A stretch of DNA of 52,856 nucleotides, from positions 1 through 52,856 of IMG/VR virus record IMGVR_UViG_3300028399_000002, one strand, 5' to 3'. Numbering within the stretch: the stretch's first letter is position 1; each line of letters starts with the position of its first letter. This document shows positions 16,684 to 25,256 of the stretch, one piece after another. The notes beneath the pieces are model-generated. The model did not search any database, was not told where the DNA came from, and worked only from the letters and a program-made list of their open reading frames with translations. The position numbers and the translations under genes are program-made. This stretch comes from a virus.

Positions 16684-18174
16684 CTATAATGAACATTCTC
16701 CATCTTCACAAGATATGTGGTTGTAAACTTGCTGGTCTCTGCAACCATCCCTAAATATCGTAACTCCCTTCAAACCCATCTTGTGAGCCTGAATAAATAT
16801 ATTCCGTACTGTCTCTACTGTAGCATCATGAGGTAAATTAATTGTCGAGGATATTGATGAATCAATTACCTCATTTTGCCATACAGACTGTATCCTTAAA
16901 CGCCACCACGGTTCTATTTCATGGGCAGTACGCACATACTTACTCGTATAAATGTCTCTGCTTTCCCTTAATACACCCACAGTCAAATGTCTTTCATACT
17001 CCCTGTCAAAGATTGGTTCCGTAGCTGGAGAACAATCAAGAAGTATAGAGCACGTACCTGTAGGCGGCAAGCTTCTCTTATAGGCACTATTGGGAGCAAG
17101 AGTATTGGTGATCTCTACATAAGGTTTCCCGATTTCCCGTATAAGTTTTATGTGTTCTTCACTGTCATAATAAATTCCAAGCTTGATGAGTAAGTCAGCC
17201 ATTCCTGCTATACCAAGACCTATCGGATTATACTTATTCATCATCTCTGTAATCTCATCCAGGGGATACCAAGCAATCTTGTTGATGTTAAGTAAAGCCT
17301 TGGTTCCAAGCTCTACGTATCTTGCAAAACCTTCAGAGTCAAAAGTATCACCCTTTATAAATTTAGAGATGTTGATTGACCCAAGATTACACATTACATT
17401 AGGCGGTAATGGTAACTCTGAACAAAGGTTTGCTGCCCGAATATCTTCATCAAAAGGATTATCCATGGCAATTCTATCGTAGAAGATCACTCCAGGACAA
17501 CCACATTGATGTGCCGCAAAAGCCATAAGATCGAGTATATTCTTTGCGTCTACGTAATCCCATACATGGCCGTCTTTAGGGTTATACAAAGGGATATTTT
17601 CGCCAAGCTCACACTTCTTAAAGAAGTCATCAGTAACCAAGACTGACAGGTTGAAATTGGTAAAGCCTCCTTTCAATTTGCAAGTTATAAAATCAAGAAT
17701 TTCTGGGTGATCCACATCAAGAACCCCCAGTATACCCCCCTTGCGGAATCCACCCTCTTTAACACATTCTATAGTCTCATTAAAGACTTTCATAAAACTT
17801 ATAACTCCAGAAGTCTCTCCACCAGAACTCAAGCTATCACCTTTTGGCCTCAGTGGCGAGTAGGACATACCTACTCCAGCACCATAATGAAACAGTATAG
17901 CAACATTCTTCAGAGTTTCATAAATACTTTCAATATTATCATAGATAGGAAGTACAGCACACGGATGGAGAAGTCTTCTTTCAAACCCAGCGTTTCTCAA
18001 CGTAGGTGATGCTGGCATGAAATAACCATGAATCATAGCATCATATAGGTCTTCTTCAAGTCTTATATCTCCCATAGACAAAGTACGAGCTACACGAACA
18101 AATACATCATTAACAGTTTCTCCTCTTGCACAAAATTTCTGCTTAACTATGTTAATAGCATTCTCACTTAGCAT
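16684..18174 (-). CDS. nrdJ: Class II (adenosylcobalamin-dependent) ribonucleotide reductase
   Basis: The enzyme reduces ribonucleotides to deoxyribonucleotides for phage DNA synthesis. The 496 residues contain PASPTLRNAG (54-63), HPCAVLP with Cys72, NLCSE with the active-site Asn249/Cys251/Glu253 triad, MCNLGS with Cys262 as the second redox Cys, and a C-terminal CEDGEC pair for reduction by thioredoxin. No class I radical subunit or class III glycyl radical motif (RVCGY) is found, and the sequence fits the B12-dependent class. It is short for the family (often 650-750), so it is a compact viral form. The start overlaps the nuclease gene by 11 nt. Confidence 0.9.
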   Translation of the reverse strand: MLSENAINIVKQKFCARGETVNDVFVRVARTLSMGDIRLEEDLYDAMIHGYFMPASPTLRNAGFERRLLHPCAVLPIYDNIESIYETLKNVAILFHYGAGVGMSYSPLRPKGDSLSSGGETSGVISFMKVFNETIECVKEGGFRKGGILGVLDVDHPEILDFITCKLKGGFTNFNLSVLVTDDFFKKCELGENIPLYNPKDGHVWDYVDAKNILDLMAFAAHQCGCPGVIFYDRIAMDNPFDEDIRAANLCSELPLPPNVMCNLGSINISKFIKGDTFDSEGFARYVELGTKALLNINKIAWYPLDEITEMMNKYNPIGLGIAGMADLLIKLGIYYDSEEHIKLIREIGKPYVEITNTLAPNSAYKRSLPPTGTCSILLDCSPATEPIFDREYERHLTVGVLRESRDIYTSKYVRTAHEIEPWWRLRIQSVWQNEVIDSSISSTINLPHDATVETVRNIFIQAHKMGLKGVTIFRDGCRDQQVYNHISCEDGECSL

Positions 18175-18835
18175 TAACTTCCTCCTTCCACTTCCATATC
18201 TTTAACAGGTTCCAGTATATCTGCCAATACTCATCATAAGTCACAATATCATTCATACAGGTACACTTTTTCGGATGACTCTTGACCACACACTCTATTA
18301 GTTTAGGGTTCTTTCGGTCATGCCTAATAGACAATATTATACCACGTTTGATTTCAATGTCAAGTAGATCGTCTGCCATTTTCCGGTAAGCAGCAATTTG
18401 TAAAGCAGCATGAGGGTGTATCCTTCCAGTCTTGATATCTACTATACTATAGAAGTCGTCACCTCGCATTTTACAGATCAAGTCTGCGGTGCCACCAATA
18501 CCCCACTTTTTACTATAAAGCATAATCTCTGTAGCATAAACCTCTTCTACATTCTCAAACCAGGCTTTAAAATTCTTTACAGACTGCTCAAACTTACTTG
18601 GTACATCTCCTATTTCTTCCCCTTTTGCTACTTTTTCGCAATAAGAGTGTACTCGGGTACCAAACTTTGAGGCTTTCCTTGCAATTCTCTTTGCCTTATG
18701 CTCTCCTATCTTGGCTTTCCACACTTCCAAGGCTGGAGTAGATATGACTTTTAGGGGAGTAGTTACAGAGATAAGTAGCTCATCCTCTACTTTATAGTAC
18801 CTTACACCCTTTATAGTTACCCGTTCTACACTCAT
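18164..18835 (-). CDS. PD-(D/E)XK nuclease, RecB/Cas4-like
   Basis: The motif order of the RecB-type nuclease family is present: GTRVHSYCEKVAKG (His of motif I), ATEIMLYSKKWGIGGTADLIC (Glu and Asp), IVDIKTG (Asp-x-Lys) and ALQIAAYR (Gln-x3-Tyr). Such phage proteins are 5'-3' exonucleases for recombination or end processing. RecA lies in the same block. ATG at 18835 overlaps the upstream stop; a start nine nt earlier is possible. Confidence 0.8.
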   Translation of the reverse strand: MSVERVTIKGVRYYKVEDELLISVTTPLKVISTPALEVWKAKIGEHKAKRIARKASKFGTRVHSYCEKVAKGEEIGDVPSKFEQSVKNFKAWFENVEEVYATEIMLYSKKWGIGGTADLICKMRGDDFYSIVDIKTGRIHPHAALQIAAYRKMADDLLDIEIKRGIILSIRHDRKNPKLIECVVKSHPKKCTCMNDIVTYDEYWQIYWNLLKIWKWKEEVNAK

Positions 18836-19284
18836 AGCATCCAATCCAATAAAAAGTCTCTTGCCTCTCCAATCGTATTAACGATTTTAAGAGCGAAGGT
18901 TTGAATAAATGGATGCTCCCGAACATCCGCATTATCAGTAACTACAACAATAGGCTTTCTCAAGTACCAAGCTACACCAAGCTCAGCACCAACTCCAAGA
19001 CTTGAATTAGTTATATCCGCAACTACAATATCAGCAGACATGATATCCCACAAGTCTCTGTGTGTTATCTCGTTAGGCTCATAATATGCAAAAGTAGAGC
19101 CTGTCTTACTGGCAGTTCCGTCAACACGAGGGTAAACAATCTTACCTCTCAAAGGATTGAGTATCCGTATAGATTCACCACACAAGTCTAACTCGCTGAG
19201 AATTTTTGAATTGCGGTTAAACCTTTCAACCGCTTCCTCAGCATCTATTCCAGCTATATTACCCGACAAATAAATTGTCTTCAT
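18832..19284 (-). CDS. Nucleoside 2-deoxyribosyltransferase-like protein
   Basis: The 150-residue protein opens with IYLSGNIAG and has ITHRDLWDIMSADIVVADIT and GVGAELGVAWYLRKPIVVV, which is the order of the nucleoside 2-deoxyribosyltransferase/MTH538-like fold (substrate loop, Asp, then S-G-x-x-E-x-G). It could salvage or modify deoxynucleosides, in keeping with the reductase and kinase genes near it. Exact substrate unknown. Confidence 0.7.
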   Translation of the reverse strand: MKTIYLSGNIAGIDAEEAVERFNRNSKILSELDLCGESIRILNPLRGKIVYPRVDGTASKTGSTFAYYEPNEITHRDLWDIMSADIVVADITNSSLGVGAELGVAWYLRKPIVVVTDNADVREHPFIQTFALKIVNTIGEARDFLLDWML

Positions 19285-19529
19285 GCTCCTATCCCCAGTA
19301 TGTCATCTTCATACAAATCTTCTTCCCAACATTCGTTGAAGTAGTTATCTACTTCTTCATTAAACTTGCGACTGTCTTCCTCCAACTTGTCTAAGTCTTC
19401 AAGAAACTCCCTCAAATCAGCGTAAGCAGAGTTTACTTTGGTATACCTTTCATGACTCATTGCTACAGCATAATCTTTGAGTACACCATTAAGAAACTCC
19501 AATGTCTCCAATGCTTCCTTAGTCGTCAT
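19281..19529 (-). CDS. Small acidic helical protein
   Basis: This 82-residue protein is helical and acidic, with DLREFLEDLDKLEEDSRKF and a C-terminus rich in Glu and Asp. It overlaps both neighbours by a few bases, as usual in this block. No family recognised; a DNA-mimic-like acidic role cannot be judged. Confidence 0.6.
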   Translation of the reverse strand: MTTKEALETLEFLNGVLKDYAVAMSHERYTKVNSAYADLREFLEDLDKLEEDSRKFNEEVDNYFNECWEEDLYEDDILGIGA

Positions 19530-20049
19530 CTTCCGACACCTCCCAATTAAAAATTTTTAAGAAATCCTCAAGCCTAAAAGCGTAACACAAAAAACCTTCC
19601 AATACAAAAGATGCTGCCATATTTATACTTTCTTCTGCTTCATCAAGACTACGCTTCGCTAAAAAAGGTAGTGAAGTTACAGCTATAAGCAAACCGTATT
19701 CATTAAAAACCAAAAGTTGATCATCATTTATCAACAGCTCTTTTGTCTTTTTATCAGTTAATGTTCTCTTAGGGTTCATAAAGAGGTTCTTCAATTTAAT
19801 CTCTTCCCTGTTTTTACATTCTACCACAAAAGGTTGAGATGTCAAGTCTAAACAAAAAATATCTCCAGGAATTGTAAAAGCACCACTGGCAGGAGTTCTC
19901 TTCCACCGCAAACCTGTGTGTTTCTCAAAAAACTTGGCAACCTTTCTTTCAAAATAGTTGCCTGCGGCCTTAGCTTTCTTCCCGGTAACAGACTTATTGA
20001 CTGTCATCATGTTACCACAGTCAGGGCATTTGAAGTAACGCTTTTTCAT
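19519..20049 (-). CDS. Holliday-junction-resolvase-like nuclease with zinc ribbon start
   Basis: The 176 residues begin with a half zinc ribbon (FKCPDCGNMM) and then GNYFERKVAKFFEK, RWKRTPASGAFTIPGDIF and PFVVECKN. FER...G...GD...ECK is the PD-(D/E)XK motif order of archaeal-type resolvases and related endonucleases. It could resolve branched DNA before packaging. Family level is uncertain; restriction-type nucleases share the motif. Confidence 0.65.
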   Translation of the reverse strand: MKKRYFKCPDCGNMMTVNKSVTGKKAKAAGNYFERKVAKFFEKHTGLRWKRTPASGAFTIPGDIFCLDLTSQPFVVECKNREEIKLKNLFMNPKRTLTDKKTKELLINDDQLLVFNEYGLLIAVTSLPFLAKRSLDEAEESINMAASFVLEGFLCYAFRLEDFLKIFNWEVSEDDD

Positions 20050-20252
20050 CTCAACATACGCCTTATTTTATCAGGTTCAATGTCAAGAATCTCACACCAG
20101 AAATCAAGATTGTTGCTTTCTAAGAAAGCTTTTGCGCTCTTGTAGTTTTCAGGATTACTTTTCTCACCTGCTCTATAGTCGTTTACTGCAAGTTCTATAA
20201 CTGCAATCGCTAATCCCTTGACACCATTACATTTTCGTATAGAGCTGTACAT
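20046..20252 (-). CDS. Small conserved phage-type protein
   Basis: The 68 residues have the pattern AVIELAVNDYRAG...AKAFLESNNLDFWCEILDIEPDKIRRML, in two short pieces. A-V-x-D-Y-R followed by F-x-S-x2-F-x2-C-x4-I-P-x3-I-R-x2-L is common in small phage early proteins of unknown function. The ATGA-type overlap couples it to the resolvase-like gene. Confidence 0.6.
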   Translation of the reverse strand: MYSSIRKCNGVKGLAIAVIELAVNDYRAGEKSNPENYKSAKAFLESNNLDFWCEILDIEPDKIRRMLR

Positions 20253-20286
20253 ATTCTACACCTATTAACCTCCTTACTCTTTTTAT

Positions 20287-20400
20287 CTACCTTTTATGTA
20301 CTCTCCAGGTATCATTTGAGTACAACCATTTGAAAAATCCACCAACTTGTTTAGGCAATACAACTCTGAAAAAAGCATTTGTTAAATAATATTTCCTCAT
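20287..20400 (-). CDS. Small 37-residue protein
   Basis: ATG overlaps the stop of the upstream gene (ATGA). The peptide YYLTNAFFRVVLPKQVGGFF is hydrophobic and aromatic and the C-terminus basic. Coupled translation is plausible; function unknown. A perfect AAGGAGG follows it for the next gene. Confidence 0.45.
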   Translation of the reverse strand: MRKYYLTNAFFRVVLPKQVGGFFKWLYSNDTWRVHKR

Positions 20401-20738
20401 GATACACTCTTTAAAACGATGCAGTTAAGACAATACACATCCTTGTCTTTATTCTTCTCTTTGTATGTCGATTTCCCGCAGGAAACACACGTAGCAGGCT
20501 CCAAATTCTCTTCTGAGAATTCTTTATAATAGCGGAAGGAAAATTTAAGAGCAGCTATTACTTTCTCAAGAAGAATATCCTGAGCCTCCTTACTTACTGC
20601 CTGCTCTAAGATAGCTGTCGAAATAATGCGGATCAATATTAGTAACCCTTCCCATCCGGACATACCCTCAAGTGCTGAACAAACACCGAGGATAGCTTTA
20701 TACTCTCTAAGAGTTCCTTCGTCAACATTATGCTTCAT
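20397..20738 (-). CDS. Hypothetical protein with C-terminal zinc ribbon
   Basis: ATG at 20738 is chosen because GGAGG stands 9 nt upstream. The 113-residue protein is helical for about 75 residues and ends with ATCVSCGKSTYK and VYCLNCI, a four-Cys zinc ribbon. It lies between two other small early genes downstream of recA. Function unknown. Confidence 0.6.
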   Translation of the reverse strand: MKHNVDEGTLREYKAILGVCSALEGMSGWEGLLILIRIISTAILEQAVSKEAQDILLEKVIAALKFSFRYYKEFSEENLEPATCVSCGKSTYKEKNKDKDVYCLNCIVLKSVS

Positions 20739-20952
20739 TTCTTTTTTCCTCCAGTTTTTCAATTGCAAGTTTTATGATAGCTCTCATAAGGCTTTCTCCA
20801 ACATTTACAAACATTTCTTCAATCTCAGACCTATCAATCTCTACTTCATAAGTTTTCCCCTGCGAATCAGTACCTTGTACTCTTATGGTGTTTGATATAA
20901 AATTGTCATACATTGAGATATTCCAATTCAATTCTGGCTTTTTATTACTCAT
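20728..20952 (-). CDS. Hypothetical early protein
   Basis: ATG at 20952 overlaps the stop codon of recA (ATGAGTAA), and AGAGG precedes it. The 74 residues show a beta-rich start (TIRVQGTDSQGKTYEVEID) and a helical end (SLMRAIIKLAIEKLEEKR). Possible recombination accessory by position only. Confidence 0.6.
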   Translation of the reverse strand: MSNKKPELNWNISMYDNFISNTIRVQGTDSQGKTYEVEIDRSEIEEMFVNVGESLMRAIIKLAIEKLEEKRNEA

Positions 20953-21799
20953 TCTTCTTAATCCTCTCAATCAACTTATAAATTTCCTTGTCTGTATATA
21001 GTTTCCCATCATAGAGATATCTACTACCCTTCTTTTCCATCAACCCTTCTTCAAGCATCATCTTTTTGTACCCGACGTCGGGAGCATCAGGATCAAACGT
21101 TACATACAAATAAGCGTCTCTGTGAGGAACTGTGCATTTGTTCTTAATTGCCCTAAGCCTACTTTTAAAACCGACCACTGAGGTAGAATACTTAAGCCAA
21201 CTTACCTTGCGAATTTCCAACCTGATAGAAACTTCGTGTTTGAGAGTCCAGCCACCAAAAGTCTTTTCGGGATTAACAAAACCAAAACCTCCAGTCCTAA
21301 TATTTGCCCTCATCTGATTTATCCACACAACACAAGTAGTCTGCTGATGTAAAATGTCAAGTCGAAATTTAGGTAGGAATTGAGCCAGAAGTCGGGCTAC
21401 ATCTCCAATTCTTATGTTACCTAATTCTTTCTCCTGAGCTTCTGAAGAGACCAATCCAGGAACTGAATCAATAATAACCAAACCGTACCCATTATTACAC
21501 ATCTCCCTTACAGTTTCAAGTGCCTCTTCCCCACATTCGGGAATTCTCAAATCAAGTTCATCAATATTTACTCCAAGAAGTTCAGCAAGATCAAGACTCA
21601 AACCTTCGAGATCAATATAACCTACTTTACCTCCTTGTCTCTGCACTGAGGCAGCCGCAATCAAAGCAAAAGAACTTTTTCCAGAACCTTCGGGACCAAA
21701 CACTTCGATCATGTGCCCAAGTGGCAGTCCTCCAGGTCTACTCAATATTTTATCGATTGAGGGAATTCCAATCTCTATTGTTTTAATCTCACCTAACAT
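20945..21799 (-). CDS. recA: RecA/UvsX-like recombinase
   Basis: The 284-residue protein has Walker A GPEGSGKSS (35-43), the Glu-containing segment GYIDLEG, Walker B LVIIDSVPGLV, the loop VVWINQMRANIRTG and GFVNPEKTFGGWTLKH, the order of the RecA core. It lacks the large C-terminal domain of cellular RecA. It would drive strand exchange in phage recombination and repair together with the nucleases in this block. Confidence 0.92.
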   Translation of the reverse strand: MLGEIKTIEIGIPSIDKILSRPGGLPLGHMIEVFGPEGSGKSSFALIAAASVQRQGGKVGYIDLEGLSLDLAELLGVNIDELDLRIPECGEEALETVREMCNNGYGLVIIDSVPGLVSSEAQEKELGNIRIGDVARLLAQFLPKFRLDILHQQTTCVVWINQMRANIRTGGFGFVNPEKTFGGWTLKHEVSIRLEIRKVSWLKYSTSVVGFKSRLRAIKNKCTVPHRDAYLYVTFDPDAPDVGYKKMMLEEGLMEKKGSRYLYDGKLYTDKEIYKLIERIKKNE

Positions 21800-21800
21800 T

Positions 21801-22022
21801 TTATATCTCTATTGTGTATTCCTCTTCATACCCTTCAGTTTTTACCTCGACAATTTGATATTCTCCTCTGCTAAAAGCTTCAGCAGCTTCTTTTGTCTTA
21901 AAAACGGGAGCAACACCAACCCAATCAGACCCGTCAATAGGAAAATTTATCTGCTCCTTGCGGTCCTCATACGCTATTTCTAAATCCTTAATTACAAACA
22001 TCACCATGTATAAGTTAGACAT
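21801..22022 (-). CDS. Small hypothetical protein, first gene of a promoter-led unit
   Basis: ATG at 22022 is chosen for the GAGGTG 6 nt upstream. The 73 residues (YMVMFVIKDLEIAYEDR, then PVFKTKEAAEAFSRGEY and an acidic end) look like a small alpha/beta protein. The promoter at 22040-22068 places it at the head of the recA unit. Confidence 0.6.
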   Translation of the reverse strand: MSNLYMVMFVIKDLEIAYEDRKEQINFPIDGSDWVGVAPVFKTKEAAEAFSRGEYQIVEVKTEGYEEEYTIEI

Positions 22023-22039
22023 TTTACACCTCACTATAA

Positions 22040-22068
22040 ATAATACTACAGAACAAACAGAAAATCAA
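22040..22068 (-). promoter_or_regulatory. Sigma-70-type promoter for the recA unit
   Basis: On the - strand TTGATT (22068-22063), a 17-nt spacer and TATTAT (22045-22040). The start would be near 22033, 11 nt before the ATG at 22022. Confidence 0.6.
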
Positions 22069-22079
22069 GTTAATGTAGC

Positions 22080-22328
22080 TTAACAAGTATAACCTTTGAA
22101 GGTCCTTATGTCTTCCTGACCCTTTACGAGCAGTTCTATCGTCGCGTAAAGCAGAGAAACCACATTATTGAGGTCAGCAAGGTTATCATACACTACCAAA
22201 CTTCCCCTACCAGCTGGATTACTGTCTTCGAGCGGCTTGAAACTTACCACTATGAAGAGCGAATCCTCGCATAATTTCTGGATATCTTCTGTTGATACTA
22301 CTGCCCTATGCCTTCCATCGTTCTCCAT
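22080..22328 (-). CDS. Hypothetical early protein
   Basis: ATG at 22328 follows AAGGAGG by 6 nt and overlaps the upstream gene by 23 nt. The 82 residues include FIVVSFKPLED and LYATIELLVKGQED. No motif recognised. Confidence 0.6.
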   Translation of the reverse strand: MENDGRHRAVVSTEDIQKLCEDSLFIVVSFKPLEDSNPAGRGSLVVYDNLADLNNVVSLLYATIELLVKGQEDIRTFKGYTC

Positions 22329-22734
22329 GATTAGCCTCCTTATCATTTACCCATATAGTTTCCAGAGGTTTAAATTCCTTTACTAATCCAATATCTGTAT
22401 TTGATTTTTTCCAAACCATAATTCGTTCTTTGTGAGTACAAATCATCTCTCTATATTTTACCCGCTTTACAATAAGGTATAAAGGTAACTTAAACAAATT
22501 TATCCAATTTTCTGCAACTCTTAGCGCATCATCTTCCGTTAAAAATACACAGAAGCCATGACCTGGATATTTAGTATCCCACTTTACCCATCCAGAACGA
22601 TCTGCAACATAATCTACACCAAAAACCGTTGAGCTTAATTCATCCTTTGTAGGAAACTTAGTAAACATCTTATATGCGTAGCCTTCGTTATTAGGCTTTA
22701 ACATACGGGACTCAGCATGTACATAATTACACAT
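22306..22734 (-). CDS. Hypothetical early protein
   Basis: The 142-residue protein starts at ATG 22734 with GGAGG 8 nt upstream, inside the end of the primase gene. It has aromatic-rich beta segments (GFCVFLTEDDALRVAENW, LPLYLIVKRVKYREM). No family recognised. Confidence 0.6.
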   Translation of the reverse strand: MCNYVHAESRMLKPNNEGYAYKMFTKFPTKDELSSTVFGVDYVADRSGWVKWDTKYPGHGFCVFLTEDDALRVAENWINLFKLPLYLIVKRVKYREMICTHKERIMVWKKSNTDIGLVKEFKPLETIWVNDKEANHGERWKA

Positions 22735-23488
22735 TTTCAAGACCTCCAGTAGCTTTAATCCTTTTTACCATCTCATTCCAACCTATACTATTTGCATCTT
22801 CACCTTTCTTAAATTTAATATTATATATCTTCATATATCTCGAAAGAAGTTTTGTTAAAGCTATCTTTTCCTTTAAGGCATCAGGGTCAAGAGCGTTAAA
22901 TATTACTCTGTACTTGCTTATAAGCATATCCTTTTGCACTGTCGAGATTCGTTTACCGAAAATACAAATACCATGTGGTGTAGATAACGCATCAAAAACT
23001 CCTTCGCATAAAACAGCCCAATCATCAACCTCATCGAAATTATAGATATATTTACTTTTATCTCCATAGGTAATATATCTTACTTCTTCGTCTTTATCAA
23101 TACTTCTGGCATTGATGAGGACTACCTTCTTATTTACCCAAAGAGGAAATATTACACGGTTAGGAAGATCGGGAGACCATCTTGCCTTTTTGTAAATAAC
23201 TCCCTTAGAAAGTCCACGATCTACCAAATAATTATAAAGCTTGTCACTTTCTTCAGATCGGATTTTGAATGAAAAGAGATCTATACTGGCAGGGTCTACT
23301 CTTTTTCGGGTATCCCCGATGAGCCACATTGTTTTTGATACTGGACCTGAAGCACCACAGCGATGACAGTAGTATGTAAGTCTGCGAAACTTGCCAGTTT
23401 TAGGTAGGATATAGAGATGTTGCTTGGTGTCTGGAGTGCCAAGCCTTACTCTGCAAAATGGGCAATTCTTCCTAACAATCATATTCAA
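22727..23488 (-). CDS. DNA primase, zinc ribbon plus Toprim
   Basis: The 253-residue protein has an N-terminal zinc ribbon (NCPFC and YYCHRCGASG), as in T7-type and DnaG-type primases, and a Toprim core with AVLCEGVFDALS (Glu-Gly) and FNALDPDA (Asp-x-Asp) for metal-dependent primer synthesis. It lacks a helicase domain; the separate DnaB-like helicase is encoded just upstream. Together with the polymerase they form the replication set. Confidence 0.85.
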   Translation of the reverse strand: MNMIVRKNCPFCRVRLGTPDTKQHLYILPKTGKFRRLTYYCHRCGASGPVSKTMWLIGDTRKRVDPASIDLFSFKIRSEESDKLYNYLVDRGLSKGVIYKKARWSPDLPNRVIFPLWVNKKVVLINARSIDKDEEVRYITYGDKSKYIYNFDEVDDWAVLCEGVFDALSTPHGICIFGKRISTVQKDMLISKYRVIFNALDPDALKEKIALTKLLSRYMKIYNIKFKKGEDANSIGWNEMVKRIKATGGLENV

Positions 23489-23721
23489 TTATCCCTCGGT
23501 AAACTGTTCCAAAGTTTAATACATTTTTCTTCACTATCATAAAATATAACTACTGTGCCGCAATTTTGGCATTTTATTATGGCCTCACCTAAGAGTACGT
23601 CTTCTACTATTATGGGTTTATAATCGTTCCATGTAGTTGAAAGACAGTGGCGTTTAATAAACTCTTTACAATTCTCTTCAGTAAATCTGCAAAAAGGACA
23701 ATACTTTAGTTCTTGTTTCAT
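23485..23721 (-). CDS. Lar-like zinc ribbon protein
   Basis: These 78 residues have KYCPFCRF near the N-terminus, IIKCQNCGTVVIF and a C-terminal KCIKLWNSLP. CPFC...C-x2-C-G...A/C-I-x2-W-N is the layout of the Lar restriction-alleviation family and its relatives. The family relation is likely; anti-restriction activity is not shown. It overlaps the primase start. Confidence 0.6.
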   Translation of the reverse strand: MKQELKYCPFCRFTEENCKEFIKRHCLSTTWNDYKPIIVEDVLLGEAIIKCQNCGTVVIFYDSEEKCIKLWNSLPRDN

Positions 23722-23722
23722 C

Positions 23723-24046
23723 TTAAAACCCTACCTTGTTCTTCGGTTTACCCTCAATCTTCCAGGCTATGCTTGCCATTTGATCGAGAGTCATTTCTCC
23801 TACCCTCGCATAATTGGTACACTCTGTTACAGGTTCAGCTCTGTTAATGTGTATTTCATTATTCTTACAATATGCCCTTATCACTTTGGTCTCAGTCTTA
23901 GTTAACGAAAACCACTTACATTGTGAGCATAAACCCCAAGCCTTCGACTTTTTTGCGCTGGAATGTTGGACAATAGTTTTCCACCTATCGCCTTCGCCAC
24001 CCCAGCATGTTAAATCGTCTATTTCTTCTTCAGTAAACTTGCTCAT
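23723..24046 (-). CDS. Hypothetical protein, likely leaderless
   Basis: The 107-residue protein contains ECTNYARVGEM and LCSQCKWFSLTKTE, with several Cys. A promoter (24053-24080) would start transcription at 24046, the A of the ATG, so there is no room for a ribosome binding site. An in-frame TTG at 24052 would lie upstream of that start. No family recognised. Confidence 0.6.
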   Translation of the reverse strand: MSKFTEEEIDDLTCWGGEGDRWKTIVQHSSAKKSKAWGLCSQCKWFSLTKTETKVIRAYCKNNEIHINRAEPVTECTNYARVGEMTLDQMASIAWKIEGKPKNKVGF

Positions 24047-24052
24047 ACTCAA

Positions 24053-24080
24053 ATTATACCATATTCAGAATCTTTGTCAA
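24053..24080 (-). promoter_or_regulatory. Sigma-70-type promoter inside the helicase gene end
   Basis: On the - strand TTGACA (24080-24075), a 16-nt spacer and TATAAT (24058-24053). Both hexamers are perfect. The predicted start coincides with the ATG of the next gene. Confidence 0.7.
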
Positions 24081-25210
24081 GTCTCAATTAACCTCATTTT
24101 CTTATAATCTACTTTAAATGTATGGGTAATGCCAGACTCACCTTCCTTGTTCTTATCCAGGGTAAGCCTAATTCTTTTGGCCTGTTTCTCTTCCTTGGTT
24201 TGAGACAGTGTAAGAATTATGTCAGAGACCTGTGCTACAGCGTAGCTCTCAAAAGAATCTTCTCCACTTACTTCCCGCTTACTGTACTTAGTATGTTTAC
24301 CTGTCTGCTTCGCGGCCCACACAACACAGTCATACCTCAGAGCCAAATATTGAAGTCCTTGTGCCACCTTCTCTAACCCTTCTCTCTTTGTCCTTGCATA
24401 ATAGGAGATTACATCTATATAGTCTACCAAAACTATATCCGGCTTAATGTTGATAATGTAAGAGTTACAATCAGCTACAGTATTCTTGCTCGAATACATC
24501 TGTACAATCTTCAAGCTGCCTTTTTTGCCTCTACGTTTTTTATACTTTCCAAAAGCCTTATTATATCTTCCTACAACATTTGCCTTTTTGTCCTGAAATG
24601 TAATATGGAGCACATCATAACCCTGAAGTACAGAGTTAACACCTATGTTAACTAAAGTTAGAGACTTACCTACATGCTGAGGTCCCATTACAGTAGCAAG
24701 AAACCCACGGCAGACCCCGCCACCTTTCAGTACCTCGTCGAAACAAGCATATCCAGTAGGAATAGATACAAGTTCTCCTTCGTCTAATTCATCCTCAAAA
24801 TAGTCGTGAGGTTCATTGTAAACAAAAGAGAGACTGGAACTTAAAACGTTTTTAGCTTCTGCAACCCTGTTAGCTTCAAGCAAAGTTTCAGCTTCTATCA
24901 TAGCCTTCTTTATTTTCTGGCTTTCAACAAAAGCGATAATCTTATCCTTGGCAAACTCTTCATCTACTGGATTGTGCTTAAGCTGCCTAACTATATATCT
25001 ATATTCTTGCGGGGAACAATCACAATCTGTGCGCAAAAATTCAAGGAAGGTGTCTAAATTAGGGTATTTGTAATACTTTTCTCTGTACCTAAAAACTTGT
25101 CTCACCAGTTCTTCAGCTACAGGATCAACTGGCTCAAACCCAATAGCCCACAGGCTCGGGTCTTCAAAACAAAGAGACAGAAATTTAAACTCAGTTTTTG
25201 TAGTTTTCAT
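24077..25210 (-). CDS. DnaB-like replicative helicase
   Basis: The 377-residue protein has a helical N-terminal part and a RecA-like motor: IPTGYACFDEVLKGGG, Walker A GPQHVGKSLT (about residues 187-196), a metal/Glu segment HITFQDK, Walker B IVLVDYIDVI and VVWAAKQTGKHT. This is the layout of SF4 helicases of the DnaB group. It would unwind DNA at the fork with the Toprim primase encoded downstream. No Shine-Dalgarno sequence is visible before ATG. Confidence 0.85.
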   Translation of the reverse strand: MKTTKTEFKFLSLCFEDPSLWAIGFEPVDPVAEELVRQVFRYREKYYKYPNLDTFLEFLRTDCDCSPQEYRYIVRQLKHNPVDEEFAKDKIIAFVESQKIKKAMIEAETLLEANRVAEAKNVLSSSLSFVYNEPHDYFEDELDEGELVSIPTGYACFDEVLKGGGVCRGFLATVMGPQHVGKSLTLVNIGVNSVLQGYDVLHITFQDKKANVVGRYNKAFGKYKKRRGKKGSLKIVQMYSSKNTVADCNSYIINIKPDIVLVDYIDVISYYARTKREGLEKVAQGLQYLALRYDCVVWAAKQTGKHTKYSKREVSGEDSFESYAVAQVSDIILTLSQTKEEKQAKRIRLTLDKNKEGESGITHTFKVDYKKMRLIET

Positions 25211-25256
25211 TATTTATAAGCCGTAGAATCGAAGTTTTTCAAAAAGACATGTTAAA

